19,445 bases of DNA from Sphingomonas sp. GTDB taxonomy: Bacteria > Pseudomonadota > Alphaproteobacteria > Sphingomonadales > Sphingomonadaceae. Each line of letters starts with the position of its first letter. Position 1 is the first letter of the stretch. Positions 1 through 7,521 of this stretch are shown piece by piece. The notes beneath the pieces were generated by a model that made no database searches, was not told the origin of the DNA, and was given only the letters and a program-made list of their open reading frames with translations. A program made the position numbers and the translations under genes. Where the stretch lies: the NCBI GenBank assembly GCA_025935515.1, contig JAICVC010000023.1, positions 1 through 19,445 of the forward strand, given 5' to 3'.

Positions 1-2472
1 GGCGGCCTGGTTGAGGACCAGCGGCTGCTGCTCGATCCGGCCGCTACCCGTGAGCCGGATTCTGTCGGGTTCGATATTGGCAAGCGTCGAAAAGGCGAAG
101 GCGGCGCCGCGGCGTCCGGCGAAGGCGGCGCGGACCTGGCCGACCCCATTGACCAGCTTGGCGTTGGCCGTCAGGCGGGCCAGGGTCACCGCGCCGGCCG
201 AGATGCCGCGGGCATCGGCCGTGCCGTCGATGGTCGTCCGGTCGTCGGCGAGGATGATGATCCCGTCGGCGCGTCCGCTGCGCACCGAGAAGGCGCCGGG
301 GAAGCTCGCGTTCGCCGCGGCGAGATGGGCGTCGATCCGCTGGTTCTTCCCGGCTGGCGAGAAATCCAGCGTTCCGCCAAGGGTACCGTTGGCAAGGGCG
401 AGACGCCCGCTGAAACCGCCTGGAAGCGAGGTGAGCCTGCCGCTGGCATGAGCGCCACCGGTATCGAGCGCCGCGATCGCGATCACGGTCGGCGCCCCCG
501 TCGGCAGGAGGATCTGCCCGTTGCTGGTGAAGGGCCCGAGCCGCGACCCCCCGCTCGCCCGGTAATTGTAGCCCGCTGCGATCGGATCGAGCGCGAGGCG
601 CATGTCCTTGAGACCGAGCGTCTCATTCGGACTCGGCAGGAAGATCTCCAGCTTCGGCCGCTCGATATGACCATCGAGGACGATCCTGACGGGGCCATAT
701 TTGGCCTGCCGGCCCGCGGCGGTGATGTGGAACGTCCCGTCCTTGAAGCGGTGGCCCGCGCCCGAGAGCCGAAGCTTGGGCGAATAAAGCTGCAGGTTGG
801 TGAAATGGACGATGCCGTCATTGCCACGCTCGAGGCTGGTGGTGAGTGACGGCAGGCCGCCGGTCAGGCTCTGAAAGAAGCTGTTGTCGAGCCGCCGCAC
901 CCAGGCTTTGGCGGTGCCGACCACGTGGCTGCCCTTGTTGTTCGGACCCGGCACGACGCGGAGGTCGGTGATGACGTCGACGATTCCGAGGCCGGGAATC
1001 AGGTATCGCTGCATCGAGCCCGACAGGAGCACCTCGAAGCGGCCGGTCACGAGGTCGATCAACAGCGACAGCTTGCCGTTCCACTTGGCGCTGGTGAGCC
1101 TGAGGCCGTCGCCGCGCACGAGCCTGGGCGTGACCGTGAGCCAGCCTTCGATGGTCGGGTCGGCGAGCATCGCCCCGGCGACGTCGCCGATGCCGGTGAT
1201 CGCCTTCGCCGCCAGCCGGATCGGCACGCGCATCGGCCAGGGCCCCAGGCGCCCCCGTCCCTCAGCATGGAGCCCGGTGAACCCGTTATTGTCGAACTGC
1301 ACGTAGTTCGAGGTCAGCCGGTAGGAATAATCGGCGGTGGCGAACGGGCCATCGAGGGTCCAGGCCATCCGCACGGCCTTGCCGGTCATGTTGGGGAACA
1401 GCGCCGGCGGCTTCAGGAGGTCGATTCCGAGCCGCATTCCCCGATAGCGGTTGTTGGCGAGGTCGAGCACGCCGCGCGCGGCCGCACGAAGCGCCGGCGA
1501 CGCGGCGGTCAATTGCCCCTCGAGCTGGCGGTCCCTGAGCGTCGCATCGCCGCGGATTGTCACCAGCGGCGCTGTCAGCCGCTGGAGCTTGCCCTTCAGG
1601 AATGGCGCCGGCGCCCATTGGCCCTGGAGCCGGTAGCGGCCCCGGTCGACGCCGAGCGCCAACCGCGCCGTCGGCCGGGCAGAAAGGTCGAGGGACGCGC
1701 TGCCGCGCCACCGGGTCCAGCTGCCCTTCCCGCCAATCGACAGATCGATCGAACGCCTGGTGCCGATCATCGCCGGGACCAGCCCGTCGGCCGGCGCGAT
1801 CACTCGTGCGCCGACATCGAATTTGTCGCGGTCGGGCTCCGCGTCGAGATGGAAGGCAATGCGGTCGCCGCCATTGTTGAGCACCGCCTGAAGCTCGACC
1901 AGCGCGCGGCCGGAATGGACATCCGCCTTGCCGCGGACGCTCCCGCTACGCCGCTCGCCGCCGACCTGGGCTCCAATGTCGAGCCGGTCGATCCTCAGCT
2001 CGCCGATGTGGATGTCGAAACCCGGAAGCATCGGCCCCTTGCTGGTGCTGGGCTTGAGCATCGGGAGACGGATCAGCGCAACCCGCTCGGCGGTCAGGCT
2101 GTCGACATGAAGCTTGTTGTCGAGCCAGGCGCCGGGCGTCCAGTCGAGCTTGATGTTTGGCGACGTCAGGAACACGCCGCGGCCGTCCGAAACGGTGACG
2201 TTCCGAAGCTGCGACTTGCCGAAGATCGAGCCATCGATCCGTCCGATGCGGATGCGCAGGCCAGAGGCGGTTTCAAAGCTTCCGATCCGGTCGACAATCC
2301 AGCGATGTCCCGGCGCGCTGTCGAGCAGGACCAGCAGGCCCGCGAGCAGGAACAGCAAGGCCACGAACAGTGCAAACAGCTCGTTGACGAGGCGCCGCCG
2401 CCAATCGGGTCGCAAGCGCCGCCGCGGCTCGAGCGGCTCGCCGGTGCGGGCATCGACGACGATATCGGCCAT
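1..2472 (-). CDS. tamB: TamB, translocation and assembly module inner-membrane subunit (3' end outside window)
   Basis: The first 824 codons of a large periplasm-spanning protein are present; the rest lies left of the window. The start is the ATG placed directly after the tamA TAG stop (TAGATG), so translation is probably coupled. The N-terminus is cytosolic and basic (residues about 16-28, RRRLRPDWRRRL), followed by one hydrophobic anchor (about 29-51). The rest has the long, beta-rich, repetitive pattern of the TamB/AsmA-like groove proteins, with recurring GxL, LxG and DxxI strands. Family knowledge: TamB sits in the inner membrane, spans the periplasm and works with TamA in outer-membrane protein insertion or lipid transport. 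The diagnostic C-terminal DUF490 domain is not in view, so the call leans on the tamA neighbour and the N-terminal anchor. The opposite strand has a very long open frame here that I regard as a shadow. Confidence 0.9.
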   Translation of the reverse strand, partial: MADIVVDARTGEPLEPRRRLRPDWRRRLVNELFALFVALLFLLAGLLVLLDSAPGHRWIVDRIGSFETASGLRIRIGRIDGSIFGKSQLRNVTVSDGRGVFLTSPNIKLDWTPGAWLDNKLHVDSLTAERVALIRLPMLKPSTSKGPMLPGFDIHIGELRIDRLDIGAQVGGERRSGSVRGKADVHSGRALVELQAVLNNGGDRIAFHLDAEPDRDKFDVGARVIAPADGLVPAMIGTRRSIDLSIGGKGSWTRWRGSASLDLSARPTARLALGVDRGRYRLQGQWAPAPFLKGKLQRLTAPLVTIRGDATLRDRQLEGQLTAASPALRAAARGVLDLANNRYRGMRLGIDLLKPPALFPNMTGKAVRMAWTLDGPFATADYSYRLTSNYVQFDNNGFTGLHAEGRGRLGPWPMRVPIRLAAKAITGIGDVAGAMLADPTIEGWLTVTPRLVRGDGLRLTSAKWNGKLSLLIDLVTGRFEVLLSGSMQRYLIPGLGIVDVITDLRVVPGPNNKGSHVVGTAKAWVRRLDNSFFQSLTGGLPSLTTSLERGNDGIVHFTNLQLYSPKLRLSGAGHRFKDGTFHITAAGRQAKYGPVRIVLDGHIERPKLEIFLPSPNETLGLKDMRLALDPIAAGYNYRASGGSRLGPFTSNGQILLPTGAPTVIAIAALDTGGAHASGRLTSLPGGFSGRLALANGTLGGTLDFSPAGKNQRIDAHLAAANASFPGAFSVRSGRADGIIILADDRTTIDGTADARGISAGAVTLARLTANAKLVNGVGQVRAAFAGRRGAAFAFSTLANIEPDRIRLTGSGRIEQQPLVLNQAA

Positions 2473-4479
2473 CTAGAAGGCCTGACCCAGCGATACCGTG
2501 ACGGCGAACGGACCGTCACCCTTCTGCCGGTTGAGCGGGAAGCCGAGGTCGACTCGGATGGGCCCGAAGCTCGAATAATAACGGACGCCGATTCCCGCTG
2601 CGAAGCGCCAGTCTTTGAAGTCGGGCAGCGCCTCGGCGGTCAGCGAGCCGCCGTCGAAGAATGGCACGATGCCGAAATTGCCGCCGAACTGCTTGAGGCG
2701 CACGCGAGCCTCGAGCCCGAACTCGGCGAGGCCGCGCCCGCCCATCGGATCGCCGTCCGCGTCCTTGGGGCCGAGCTGCTGGTAGCCGTAGCCGCGCACC
2801 GATCCGCCGCCGCCGGAATAGAAGCGCCGCGAAGGCGCAAGGTCGAAGACGCCTGCGCCGATGATCGTGCCGACCCGGACCCGGCCGGCGACGACGACCC
2901 GGTCGGAAACCGGGCGATAGGTGCTCGCGTCGAACTGCGCGCGCCCATAAGTGAAATGGCCGCCATGGAACGAGATTTCGGGGCTGACCCGCCCGCTGAG
3001 GCGGAAGCCGCGGGTCGGGTCGAGCAGGCTGTCGCTGCCGTCATATCCAAGGCTCAGCGGCGCCGCGGCGATCAGGAAGGTCCGCGTGTCCTTGAGGCCG
3101 GCGCTGCTGAACGCGCCGCGCTCGTCGGTCGCAAGCCACTCGCCGCCGTAGGACCAGGTCCACTTCTTCTGCCAGATGAAGTTGCTCTGGCGCTCGATGT
3201 TGGCGGCGAGCAGGACCGTGTTGGCCTTATAGGCGTCGAACTCCTGGTGCGAGGCGGACAGCTGGACGTTGAGGGTCTGGTCGCGACGCAGGAAGTTCGA
3301 GCGACGGAACTGCACCCCCAGGAGCTGCTCATTCGTACCGGCGATCCCCCGCAGCGTCAGCGCGCCTTCCGGATTGACGAAATTGCGGTCGGTCCAGCTC
3401 GCTTCGAGCCGCGCGCCCTGGCCGGTGCCGTAGCCGAGTTCGCCGGCGATGGTGTGCGACGGCGCCGGCTCGAGCCGAACGGCCAGGTCGACGGTGCGCC
3501 CGCCCTGGATCGGGACCAGCTGGATATCGGCATTGGCGACCAGGGTCGTCTGAATGAGCGCGCGGCGCAAATCGTCGACCTTCGAGCGCCGGAACGGGTC
3601 GCCGGGCTTGAACCGGGCGATCGTCGCCAGATGGCGCGCGCTGAACGGCGGGCGGCCGCTGACGCGCATGGTCCCGAAGCGAGCGACCGGCCCCGGGTTA
3701 ACGGGTAGAGTCAACGTCGCGAGGTGGGTCTGGTGATTGACCTCGATGTCCTGCTCGCCGATTTTCGCGCTCGCGAAACCCTCCTCGCCGAGCGCCTGCG
3801 TGAGCGCGACGCCGCCGGCGATGACATCGGTCGCGATGACCGGGTCGCCGGGCCGAACCGAAAAAATATCGCGCAGCCGCGCCGCATCCGAACCCGCCGC
3901 TTCGAGACCCGGCAATTCGACCGACGCGAAGCGATATTGCTGGCCCGGATCGGCGGTCAGGACGACGCGCAGAAGGCCGCCTTGCGCGTCGGTCCGGGCC
4001 TCGACGTTGGCGTCGTAATAACCTTGCGACCGCAATAATTCGGTCAGCAGGTCCGCGTCGGCGCTGGCGCGCCGGCCGATTTGCGCGGCGTTGGCCGGAT
4101 CCTTGTGCTCGGCCTCCAGCGCCGATTGCTTGCGAAATTCATGGAGGAGGTCTTCCGCGTTGCCGATCGCGGCCAAGCCTTCGACCTGGACCGTGTAGCG
4201 AATATCGCCGGAGCTGTTGGCGGCACCTCGTTTCGCGGTCCTTTTCGGCGTCGCGGGCGTTGCCGCCGGCGGCGGCGCGGAATCGCTCGGTTGAAGGTCG
4301 GGCCAAGCGATGCCGAGGTCCGGCATAGGGTCGAGCGGCGCGGAGGGATCGAGTTCCGCAGGGTCGCCCAGTGGAGGTGGAGCGTCGGTCTGGGCGAGTG
4401 CGGAGTTGGCGCATACGACCCCAGCTGCGGCCGCGCACAGCAGCCGCGCGGCTCCCAGCCCTGAACCCCGCCCGATCAT
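2473..4479 (-). CDS. tamA: TamA, Omp85-family outer membrane assembly factor
   Basis: 668 residues. A signal peptide ends near ANSALAQ (about residue 30). A disordered linker rich in Pro, Asp and Ala follows (about 31-90), longer than I would expect in enterobacterial TamA. POTRA-type repeats follow (about 90-340), for example RYTVQVEGL and ARFGTMRVSGRPPFS. A 16-strand barrel then runs to the C-terminus, with the GELGYGTGQGARLEASW and RNFVNPEGALTL strands and the Omp85 loop motif VRGYGYQQLGP, whose Arg-Gly-Tyr is at 562-564. The protein ends in Phe, as outer-membrane barrels usually do. Role from family knowledge: outer-membrane partner of TamB. The start ATG is followed by a convincing signal peptide. 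A small same-strand ORF lies 63 bp upstream and tamB follows with no gap, so the genes probably form one transcript. Confidence 0.95.
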   Translation of the reverse strand: MIGRGSGLGAARLLCAAAAGVVCANSALAQTDAPPPLGDPAELDPSAPLDPMPDLGIAWPDLQPSDSAPPPAATPATPKRTAKRGAANSSGDIRYTVQVEGLAAIGNAEDLLHEFRKQSALEAEHKDPANAAQIGRRASADADLLTELLRSQGYYDANVEARTDAQGGLLRVVLTADPGQQYRFASVELPGLEAAGSDAARLRDIFSVRPGDPVIATDVIAGGVALTQALGEEGFASAKIGEQDIEVNHQTHLATLTLPVNPGPVARFGTMRVSGRPPFSARHLATIARFKPGDPFRRSKVDDLRRALIQTTLVANADIQLVPIQGGRTVDLAVRLEPAPSHTIAGELGYGTGQGARLEASWTDRNFVNPEGALTLRGIAGTNEQLLGVQFRRSNFLRRDQTLNVQLSASHQEFDAYKANTVLLAANIERQSNFIWQKKWTWSYGGEWLATDERGAFSSAGLKDTRTFLIAAAPLSLGYDGSDSLLDPTRGFRLSGRVSPEISFHGGHFTYGRAQFDASTYRPVSDRVVVAGRVRVGTIIGAGVFDLAPSRRFYSGGGGSVRGYGYQQLGPKDADGDPMGGRGLAEFGLEARVRLKQFGGNFGIVPFFDGGSLTAEALPDFKDWRFAAGIGVRYYSSFGPIRVDLGFPLNRQKGDGPFAVTVSLGQAF

Positions 4480-4542
4480 TCGCGGTCGAGACTAACCAGC
4501 GCTCCTGAACGACGCCAGTCTGTTCACGGCTCATCGGACCGC

Positions 4543-4752
4543 TTAGTGGACCGTACCGATCGCTTCGTCGCTGCCGAGGGTCGCGATGACCCGCTCGATC
4601 TGTCGCCAGTGGCAAAACCGCGCGAGATTGCCGTCGTCGCGGCTGCGCTCGGCCCGCGCCGCCGCCTCGAAGCCCGCGTCGTCGCCATAGCGGTCGATGA
4701 GATCCGAAGCGTCCGCAAGCGCCAAACGGCCATGGATGAATACGCCTTCCAT
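4543..4752 (-). CDS. Small conserved hypothetical protein (69 aa)
   Basis: A short acidic ORF reading MEGVFIHGRLALADASDLID at its start and RFCHWRQIERVIATL near its end. The pattern (Asp/Ala-rich helix, IDRYGDDA, then a Trp-Arg-x-Ile helix) resembles short sphingomonad hypothetical proteins such as those filed under DUF6961. That is from memory and uncertain. The frame stays open up to an ATG at 4854, but the added 34 residues look like untranslated sequence, so I prefer the ATG at 4752. No clear Shine-Dalgarno is visible at either start. A TTGACC hexamer (minus strand, 4800-4805) could be a -35, although the matching -10 (GGAAAT) is poor. The gene lies 63 bp upstream of tamA on the same strand. 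Function unknown. Confidence 0.55.
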   Translation of the reverse strand: MEGVFIHGRLALADASDLIDRYGDDAGFEAAARAERSRDDGNLARFCHWRQIERVIATLGSDEAIGTVH

Positions 4753-4863
4753 GGTCGGGGTTTTACGCTCGCGGCTATTTCCCGACTGCCGACAAGCAAG
4801 GTCAACGAAGCATTGACCATGTTTGACTTGGCCTCGGCGCTTCGTCTCTGGCATGGCCCCCTC

Positions 4864-5034
4864 ATGCCAAGTACAGCAAGAGCCGGCGGCTGCTTCCTGA
4901 CCATCTGCATCCTTGCCGGCCTTCCGCTTGGCCTCGCGATCGGCAATCCGATGAAGGGCGTCTTGATCGGGACTGGCGCGGGAATTGCGCTAGCGGTGCT
5001 GACCTGGCTGATCGACCGGACCCGCCGCCGCTGA
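4864..5034 (+). CDS. Small conserved membrane protein (56 aa)
   Basis: The C-terminal part of a longer open frame reads as a compact membrane protein: MPSTARAGGCFLTICILAGL, then GLAIGNPMKGVLIGTG and AVLTWLIDRTRRR. It has two hydrophobic helices (about residues 10-27 and 35-50), a Gly-rich turn carrying IGNPMKG, and a basic C-terminus. This pattern is familiar to me from short sphingomonad hypothetical proteins. I chose the ATG at 4864 because the upstream extension to 4546 is Arg/Asp-rich and lies opposite another gene. An alternative start at 4819 would add 15 residues. No good ribosome binding site is seen. The stop is 2 bp from the stop of the convergent repressor gene, inside a TGAGCTCA palindrome. 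Function unknown. Confidence 0.6.
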   Translation: MPSTARAGGCFLTICILAGLPLGLAIGNPMKGVLIGTGAGIALAVLTWLIDRTRRR

Positions 5035-5036
5035 GC

Positions 5037-5681
5037 TCAGACGATCCGGCGCCCGGACCAGATTACCCGACCGACCGGCTTGATGTCCTTCAGCGTGCAA
5101 TCGGGCCAGTCGGGATAGGCCGGATTGTCGGACTGGACGGTGAGTCGGCGGCCGACCGGGTTGAGCGCGATCCGCTTGACCACCAGCGCATCGTCGATCC
5201 GCAGCACGTAGATCCCGTCGCGCAAGCGATCGGCCGAATCGCCGAGGTCGACCAGGATGTCATCTCCGGCACTTAAGGTCGGTGCCATCGAATCCCCCTC
5301 GACCCGGACGATCGAGAGGTTGTCGGCCGGACTTGCGGTTAGCGACCTCAGCCACCGCTCGTCGAAGGCAAAACAGGGCTTGCCGAGCTCCTCGGTCACA
5401 ACAGCGCCCGGCCCCGCCGAAACCAGCACCGGATGGCGCTTCACACTGCGGAGGCCCGCGACCCCGCCCCGATCGGGGGGTCCACCCAGCAACGTCTCGG
5501 AAATCCCGAAATAGCGCGCAAGCTTGCGCCGCTCGTCCTCGCCGAGCCGCCTCGGAACACCGCGCCGCACGAATTGCTGGATGTAAGCCGAGTTGCGGCC
5601 GAGCATCCGCGACAGGCCGGCAAAATCTTCGCCGCGCTCCCGGCACAGCCGTTCAAGAACGAGGCGTGGGTCGTTCATCAT
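5037..5681 (-). CDS. HTH transcriptional repressor with S24 (LexA/CI-like) C-terminal domain
   Basis: 214 residues. The N-terminal HTH covers about residues 7-65 (DFAGLSRMLGRNSAYIQQF, then RRLGEDERRKLARYFGIS). The C-terminal half is an S24 peptidase-like fold: EGDSM with the candidate nucleophile Ser131, and VVKR with the candidate general base Lys169. Their spacing of 38 is close to that of LexA and UmuD. A possible Ala-Gly cleavage site lies at residues 89-90 (LVSAGPGA), so the protein may self-cleave when activated RecA is present; some family members no longer do. The start is ATG 5681, with AAGGA seven bases upstream. The frame stays open to 6005, but that would run through the divergent genes. 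It is divergent from a 58-aa HTH-like gene across 102 bp with candidate operator half-sites. Targets are unknown. Confidence 0.88.
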   Translation of the reverse strand: MMNDPRLVLERLCRERGEDFAGLSRMLGRNSAYIQQFVRRGVPRRLGEDERRKLARYFGISETLLGGPPDRGGVAGLRSVKRHPVLVSAGPGAVVTEELGKPCFAFDERWLRSLTASPADNLSIVRVEGDSMAPTLSAGDDILVDLGDSADRLRDGIYVLRIDDALVVKRIALNPVGRRLTVQSDNPAYPDWPDCTLKDIKPVGRVIWSGRRIV

Positions 5682-5701
5682 TAATGCGTCCTTAGTAGTG
5701 A

Positions 5702-5725
5702 TAGGAAACTGCCTAGACAAGTAGG
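5702..5725. promoter_or_regulatory. Candidate operator: three TAGG/CCTA half-sites at 10-bp steps
   Basis: TAGG at 5702-5705, CCTA at 5712-5715 and TAGG at 5722-5725 alternate in orientation, with starts exactly 10 bp apart (one helical turn). This makes two overlapping inverted repeats of the form TAGG-N6-CCTA and CCTA-N6-TAGG. They sit between the S24 repressor gene and the divergent 58-aa HTH gene. On the minus strand TTGTCT, 17 bp, TACTAA overlaps this block, but that promoter would start transcription almost at the repressor ATG. The pattern is seen directly; that it is an operator is inference. Confidence 0.4.
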
Positions 5726-5732
5726 AAGTGCG

Positions 5733-5761
5733 TTGGAAGTTAGTGCGGCGCCGAGTCGAAT
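5733..5761 (+). promoter_or_regulatory. Candidate sigma70-type promoter for the 58-aa HTH gene
   Basis: TTGGAA (5733-5738), a 17-bp spacer and TCGAAT (5756-5761) each match four of six consensus bases. A start about 7 bp further on would leave a short leader carrying the AAGGA ribosome binding site at about 5770. It lies next to the candidate operator half-sites, so the repressor could block it. This is a weak call from sequence alone. Confidence 0.3.
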
Positions 5762-5783
5762 GAGACGATAAGGAAAACGACAG

Positions 5784-5960
5784 GTGAATTTGCTCAGAGA
5801 GGTCGAAAAATTTTTGCGCCGTAGTGACACGGCACCCACCCGATTCGGACGCGAGGCCGTTGGAGATCCACGATTTGTCTTCGATTTGCGCAATGGCCGG
5901 GACCCGCGTCCCCGGACCGTCGCGCGTGTTCTCGCCTATCTCGAAGCGGTCGCGCAATGA
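5784..5960 (+). CDS. Small HTH-like DNA-binding protein, GTG start (58 aa)
   Basis: Reads MNLLREVEKFLRRSDTAPTR, then FGREAVGDPRFVFDLRNGRD and PRPRTVARVLAYLEAVAQ. The core (TRFGREAVGDPRFVFDLRNGR) looks like a short helix-turn-helix, and I associate this pattern with small sphingomonad proteins. The GTG start has AAGGA nine bases upstream. The TGA stop overlaps the next gene's ATG as ATGA (5957-5960), which indicates translational coupling. It is divergent from the S24 repressor across 102 bp, so by position it is Cro-like. The DNA-binding role is inferred from the pattern; no structural comparison was possible. Its short length and GTG start make it easy for gene callers to miss. Confidence 0.75.
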   Translation: MNLLREVEKFLRRSDTAPTRFGREAVGDPRFVFDLRNGRDPRPRTVARVLAYLEAVAQ

Positions 5961-6292
5961 ACCGGATCGCAATGTCGGCGGCGGGCTCGGCCCTGCTGCG
6001 AGCACTGGTCGGGCGCGCTGGGGTGGCGCGTGATAGGATTTTGCTCAGCGATGCTCATTCGACCGACTGGCAGTCGCTAACCTTCGCCGGCGAGCGCCAC
6101 CAGCTCGAGCTTCGAATTCCGGGTCCCAATTCGCGGGCGATTGTCGAGCGCATGTGCGATGGTCTCCAGGATGCCGAGTTCAGCATCCCCGGGATCATCG
6201 TCGCGGACATTGGCGTCGCTTGGGGTCCAACTCTGGCGCCCGACGGCTCGAGCAGCGTCACCATCGAAGCGCTGACGATCGCAGCAGACTAG
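5957..6292 (+). CDS. Conserved hypothetical protein (111 aa)
   Basis: Contains a conserved-looking core: RDRILLSDAHSTDWQSLTF, ERHQLELRIPGPNSRAIVER, MCDGLQDAEFSIPGIIVADI and a C-terminal VTIEALTIAAD. It looks like a small alpha/beta domain with a Gly-Pro turn. I recognise it as a sphingomonad hypothetical protein without a known function. The start at 5957 is supported by the ATGA overlap with the preceding 58-aa HTH-like gene; an internal ATG at 5972 is an alternative. The two genes form a short operon divergent from the S24 repressor, which suggests common control. The stop codon overlaps that of the convergent gene (shared CTAG at 6289-6292). No signal peptide or membrane segment is evident. 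Confidence 0.8.
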   Translation: MNRIAMSAAGSALLRALVGRAGVARDRILLSDAHSTDWQSLTFAGERHQLELRIPGPNSRAIVERMCDGLQDAEFSIPGIIVADIGVAWGPTLAPDGSSSVTIEALTIAAD

Positions 6293-6879
6293 CGCAGCGA
6301 CCGCCGGAGCTCTGCGAGCGCGTCCGACAGGGCCTGCGACGCATCGGGTTGTGCCGATGGTTCTTGTCCGAGGTGATGATCGATCCTGGACCGGAGTTGT
6401 CCCGGAGTCGGCATGGCCTTTCGGTCGAACAGGCGGACGACCCGCGCCTCGGGGCCGATTTCCGCGAGGACGTCATCGAGCAGCAGCAGGTTTTGCTCAA
6501 TCGGAACAACGCGGTCCGCCTCGGTCAGGACCAGCTCGTCGCCGAGCCGCTCGGCATCGGTCAGGATCAACTCGTCATTGAGCCGGTGAGCGTCGGTCAG
6601 CAAAAGCTCGTCATCGAACGCTTCGATCTCGCGTACGTCGAAGGCACGCACCCTGAACTCGGATTCGCGAGTGGCGACAGCGCTCAGCGCCCGGCCGCAG
6701 GCAAGATGAGCGAGGATCGCCGCCGCCGCGGCGCACATCGCCAGCTCGGGCAAGGATACGAGCGGGGTCAACGCCACATAGGCAGCATAACCGGCCGCTC
6801 CGGCGAACAATCCTGTCGCCGCGCGCTCGACACTGGTTTCGATGCGATCGATTCGGCCGGCGTCCATCACCGAAGTCAT
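6289..6879 (-). CDS. Hypothetical membrane protein with three 12-residue ELxLT[DE]A repeats
   Basis: 196 residues. Two hydrophobic segments lie at about 22-40 and 46-62 (AATGLFAGAAGYAAYVALTP, MCAAAAAILAHLACG). Residues 90-125 hold three 12-residue repeats: DELLLTDAHRLN, DELILTDAERLG and DELVLTEADRVV. A degenerate fourth copy (EQNLLLLDDVLAE) follows. The C-terminal part has VVRLFDRKAMPTPGQLRSRI, which looks conserved. I do not recognise a function. The layout suggests a membrane anchor with an acidic cytoplasmic repeat. It starts 23 bp after the pfpI-like stop on the same strand, so it is probably co-transcribed with it. No good ribosome binding site is seen at the chosen ATG, and an internal ATG at 6867 is possible. 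Its stop overlaps that of the convergent gene. Confidence 0.75.
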   Translation of the reverse strand: MTSVMDAGRIDRIETSVERAATGLFAGAAGYAAYVALTPLVSLPELAMCAAAAAILAHLACGRALSAVATRESEFRVRAFDVREIEAFDDELLLTDAHRLNDELILTDAERLGDELVLTEADRVVPIEQNLLLLDDVLAEIGPEARVVRLFDRKAMPTPGQLRSRIDHHLGQEPSAQPDASQALSDALAELRRSLR

Positions 6880-6902
6880 AGGGAGAATTCGTTGATAGTC
6901 GG

Positions 6903-7481
6903 TTAGGCGGAAAGCTCGCCGGCCGAGCCAACGCCCTTCGCCGGCATATTCTCGATGAGGTCGATCAGCGCCGCCGTGAACACGTGCACATCGTCGGGGT
7001 TGCGGCTGGTGAGGAGATGGCCGTCGATCACCGCGGCCTCGTCGATCACGTTGGCGCCGGCATTGCGCAAATCGGTCCGAATCGACGGCCAGCTGGTTGC
7101 CCTTTTCCCGCGCAACAGGTCGGCTTCGACCAGCAGCCAGGGCCCGTGGCAGATCGCGCCGATCGGTTTCCCGAGCCGATCGAAGCCCTTGATCAGCTCG
7201 ATGACGTTGCGGTGGCAGCGCAATTGATCCGGATTTCGCAGGCCGCCGGGGAGGATCAGGGCGTCGAAATCGCCGGCGTTGGCTTCATCGATCATCAGGT
7301 CGGGGCGGATTGTCTTGCCGGGATCGTCGTGGACGGTGGCCTGGATGGGGTCAGTCGCCAGCGATGCGAGCACCACCTCGGCGCCGCGTTCCCGGAGGAT
7401 TTCGCGCGGTCCAAACAGCTCCCATTCCTCGAACCCGTCGGTGGCGACAATCAGCACTCGGGCATTGACCATGGACGGCAT
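6903..7481 (-). CDS. DJ-1/PfpI family protein (class I glutamine amidotransferase-like)
   Basis: 192 residues, the normal length for bacterial PfpI/YhbO/YajL proteins. It starts with RVLIVATDGFEEWELFGPRE, which contains the conserved Glu18. The nucleophile elbow is AICHGPWLL, with candidate catalytic Cys111 and His112. ALILPGG is the usual strand before the first glycine turn. Family knowledge: members act as cysteine peptidases, chaperones or methylglyoxal/protein glycation repair enzymes, and the exact activity cannot be read from sequence. I chose ATG 7481 because GGAG lies five bases upstream (GGAGTCAGT); the longer frame to 7595 would enter the divergent topoisomerase gene. Only about 40 bp separate it from that gene. 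Confidence 0.9.
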   Translation of the reverse strand: MPSMVNARVLIVATDGFEEWELFGPREILRERGAEVVLASLATDPIQATVHDDPGKTIRPDLMIDEANAGDFDALILPGGLRNPDQLRCHRNVIELIKGFDRLGKPIGAICHGPWLLVEADLLRGKRATSWPSIRTDLRNAGANVIDEAAVIDGHLLTSRNPDDVHVFTAALIDLIENMPAKGVGSAGELSA

Positions 7482-7521
7482 ACTGACTCCGGGCAGGAAC
7501 CCGCTCCCCTTCTGCTCGCTT

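Noticed and set aside
925..3708. 927-codon open frame on the plus strand
   Set aside because: It lies opposite tamB and tamA, is rich in Arg, Glu, Asp, Ala and Pro without domains or hydrophobic segments, and is the usual stop-poor antisense frame in GC-rich coding DNA.
5682..6005. N-terminal extension of the S24 repressor to an upstream ATG
   Set aside because: ATG 5681 has a good Shine-Dalgarno, and the extension would overlap the divergent 58-aa and 111-aa genes.
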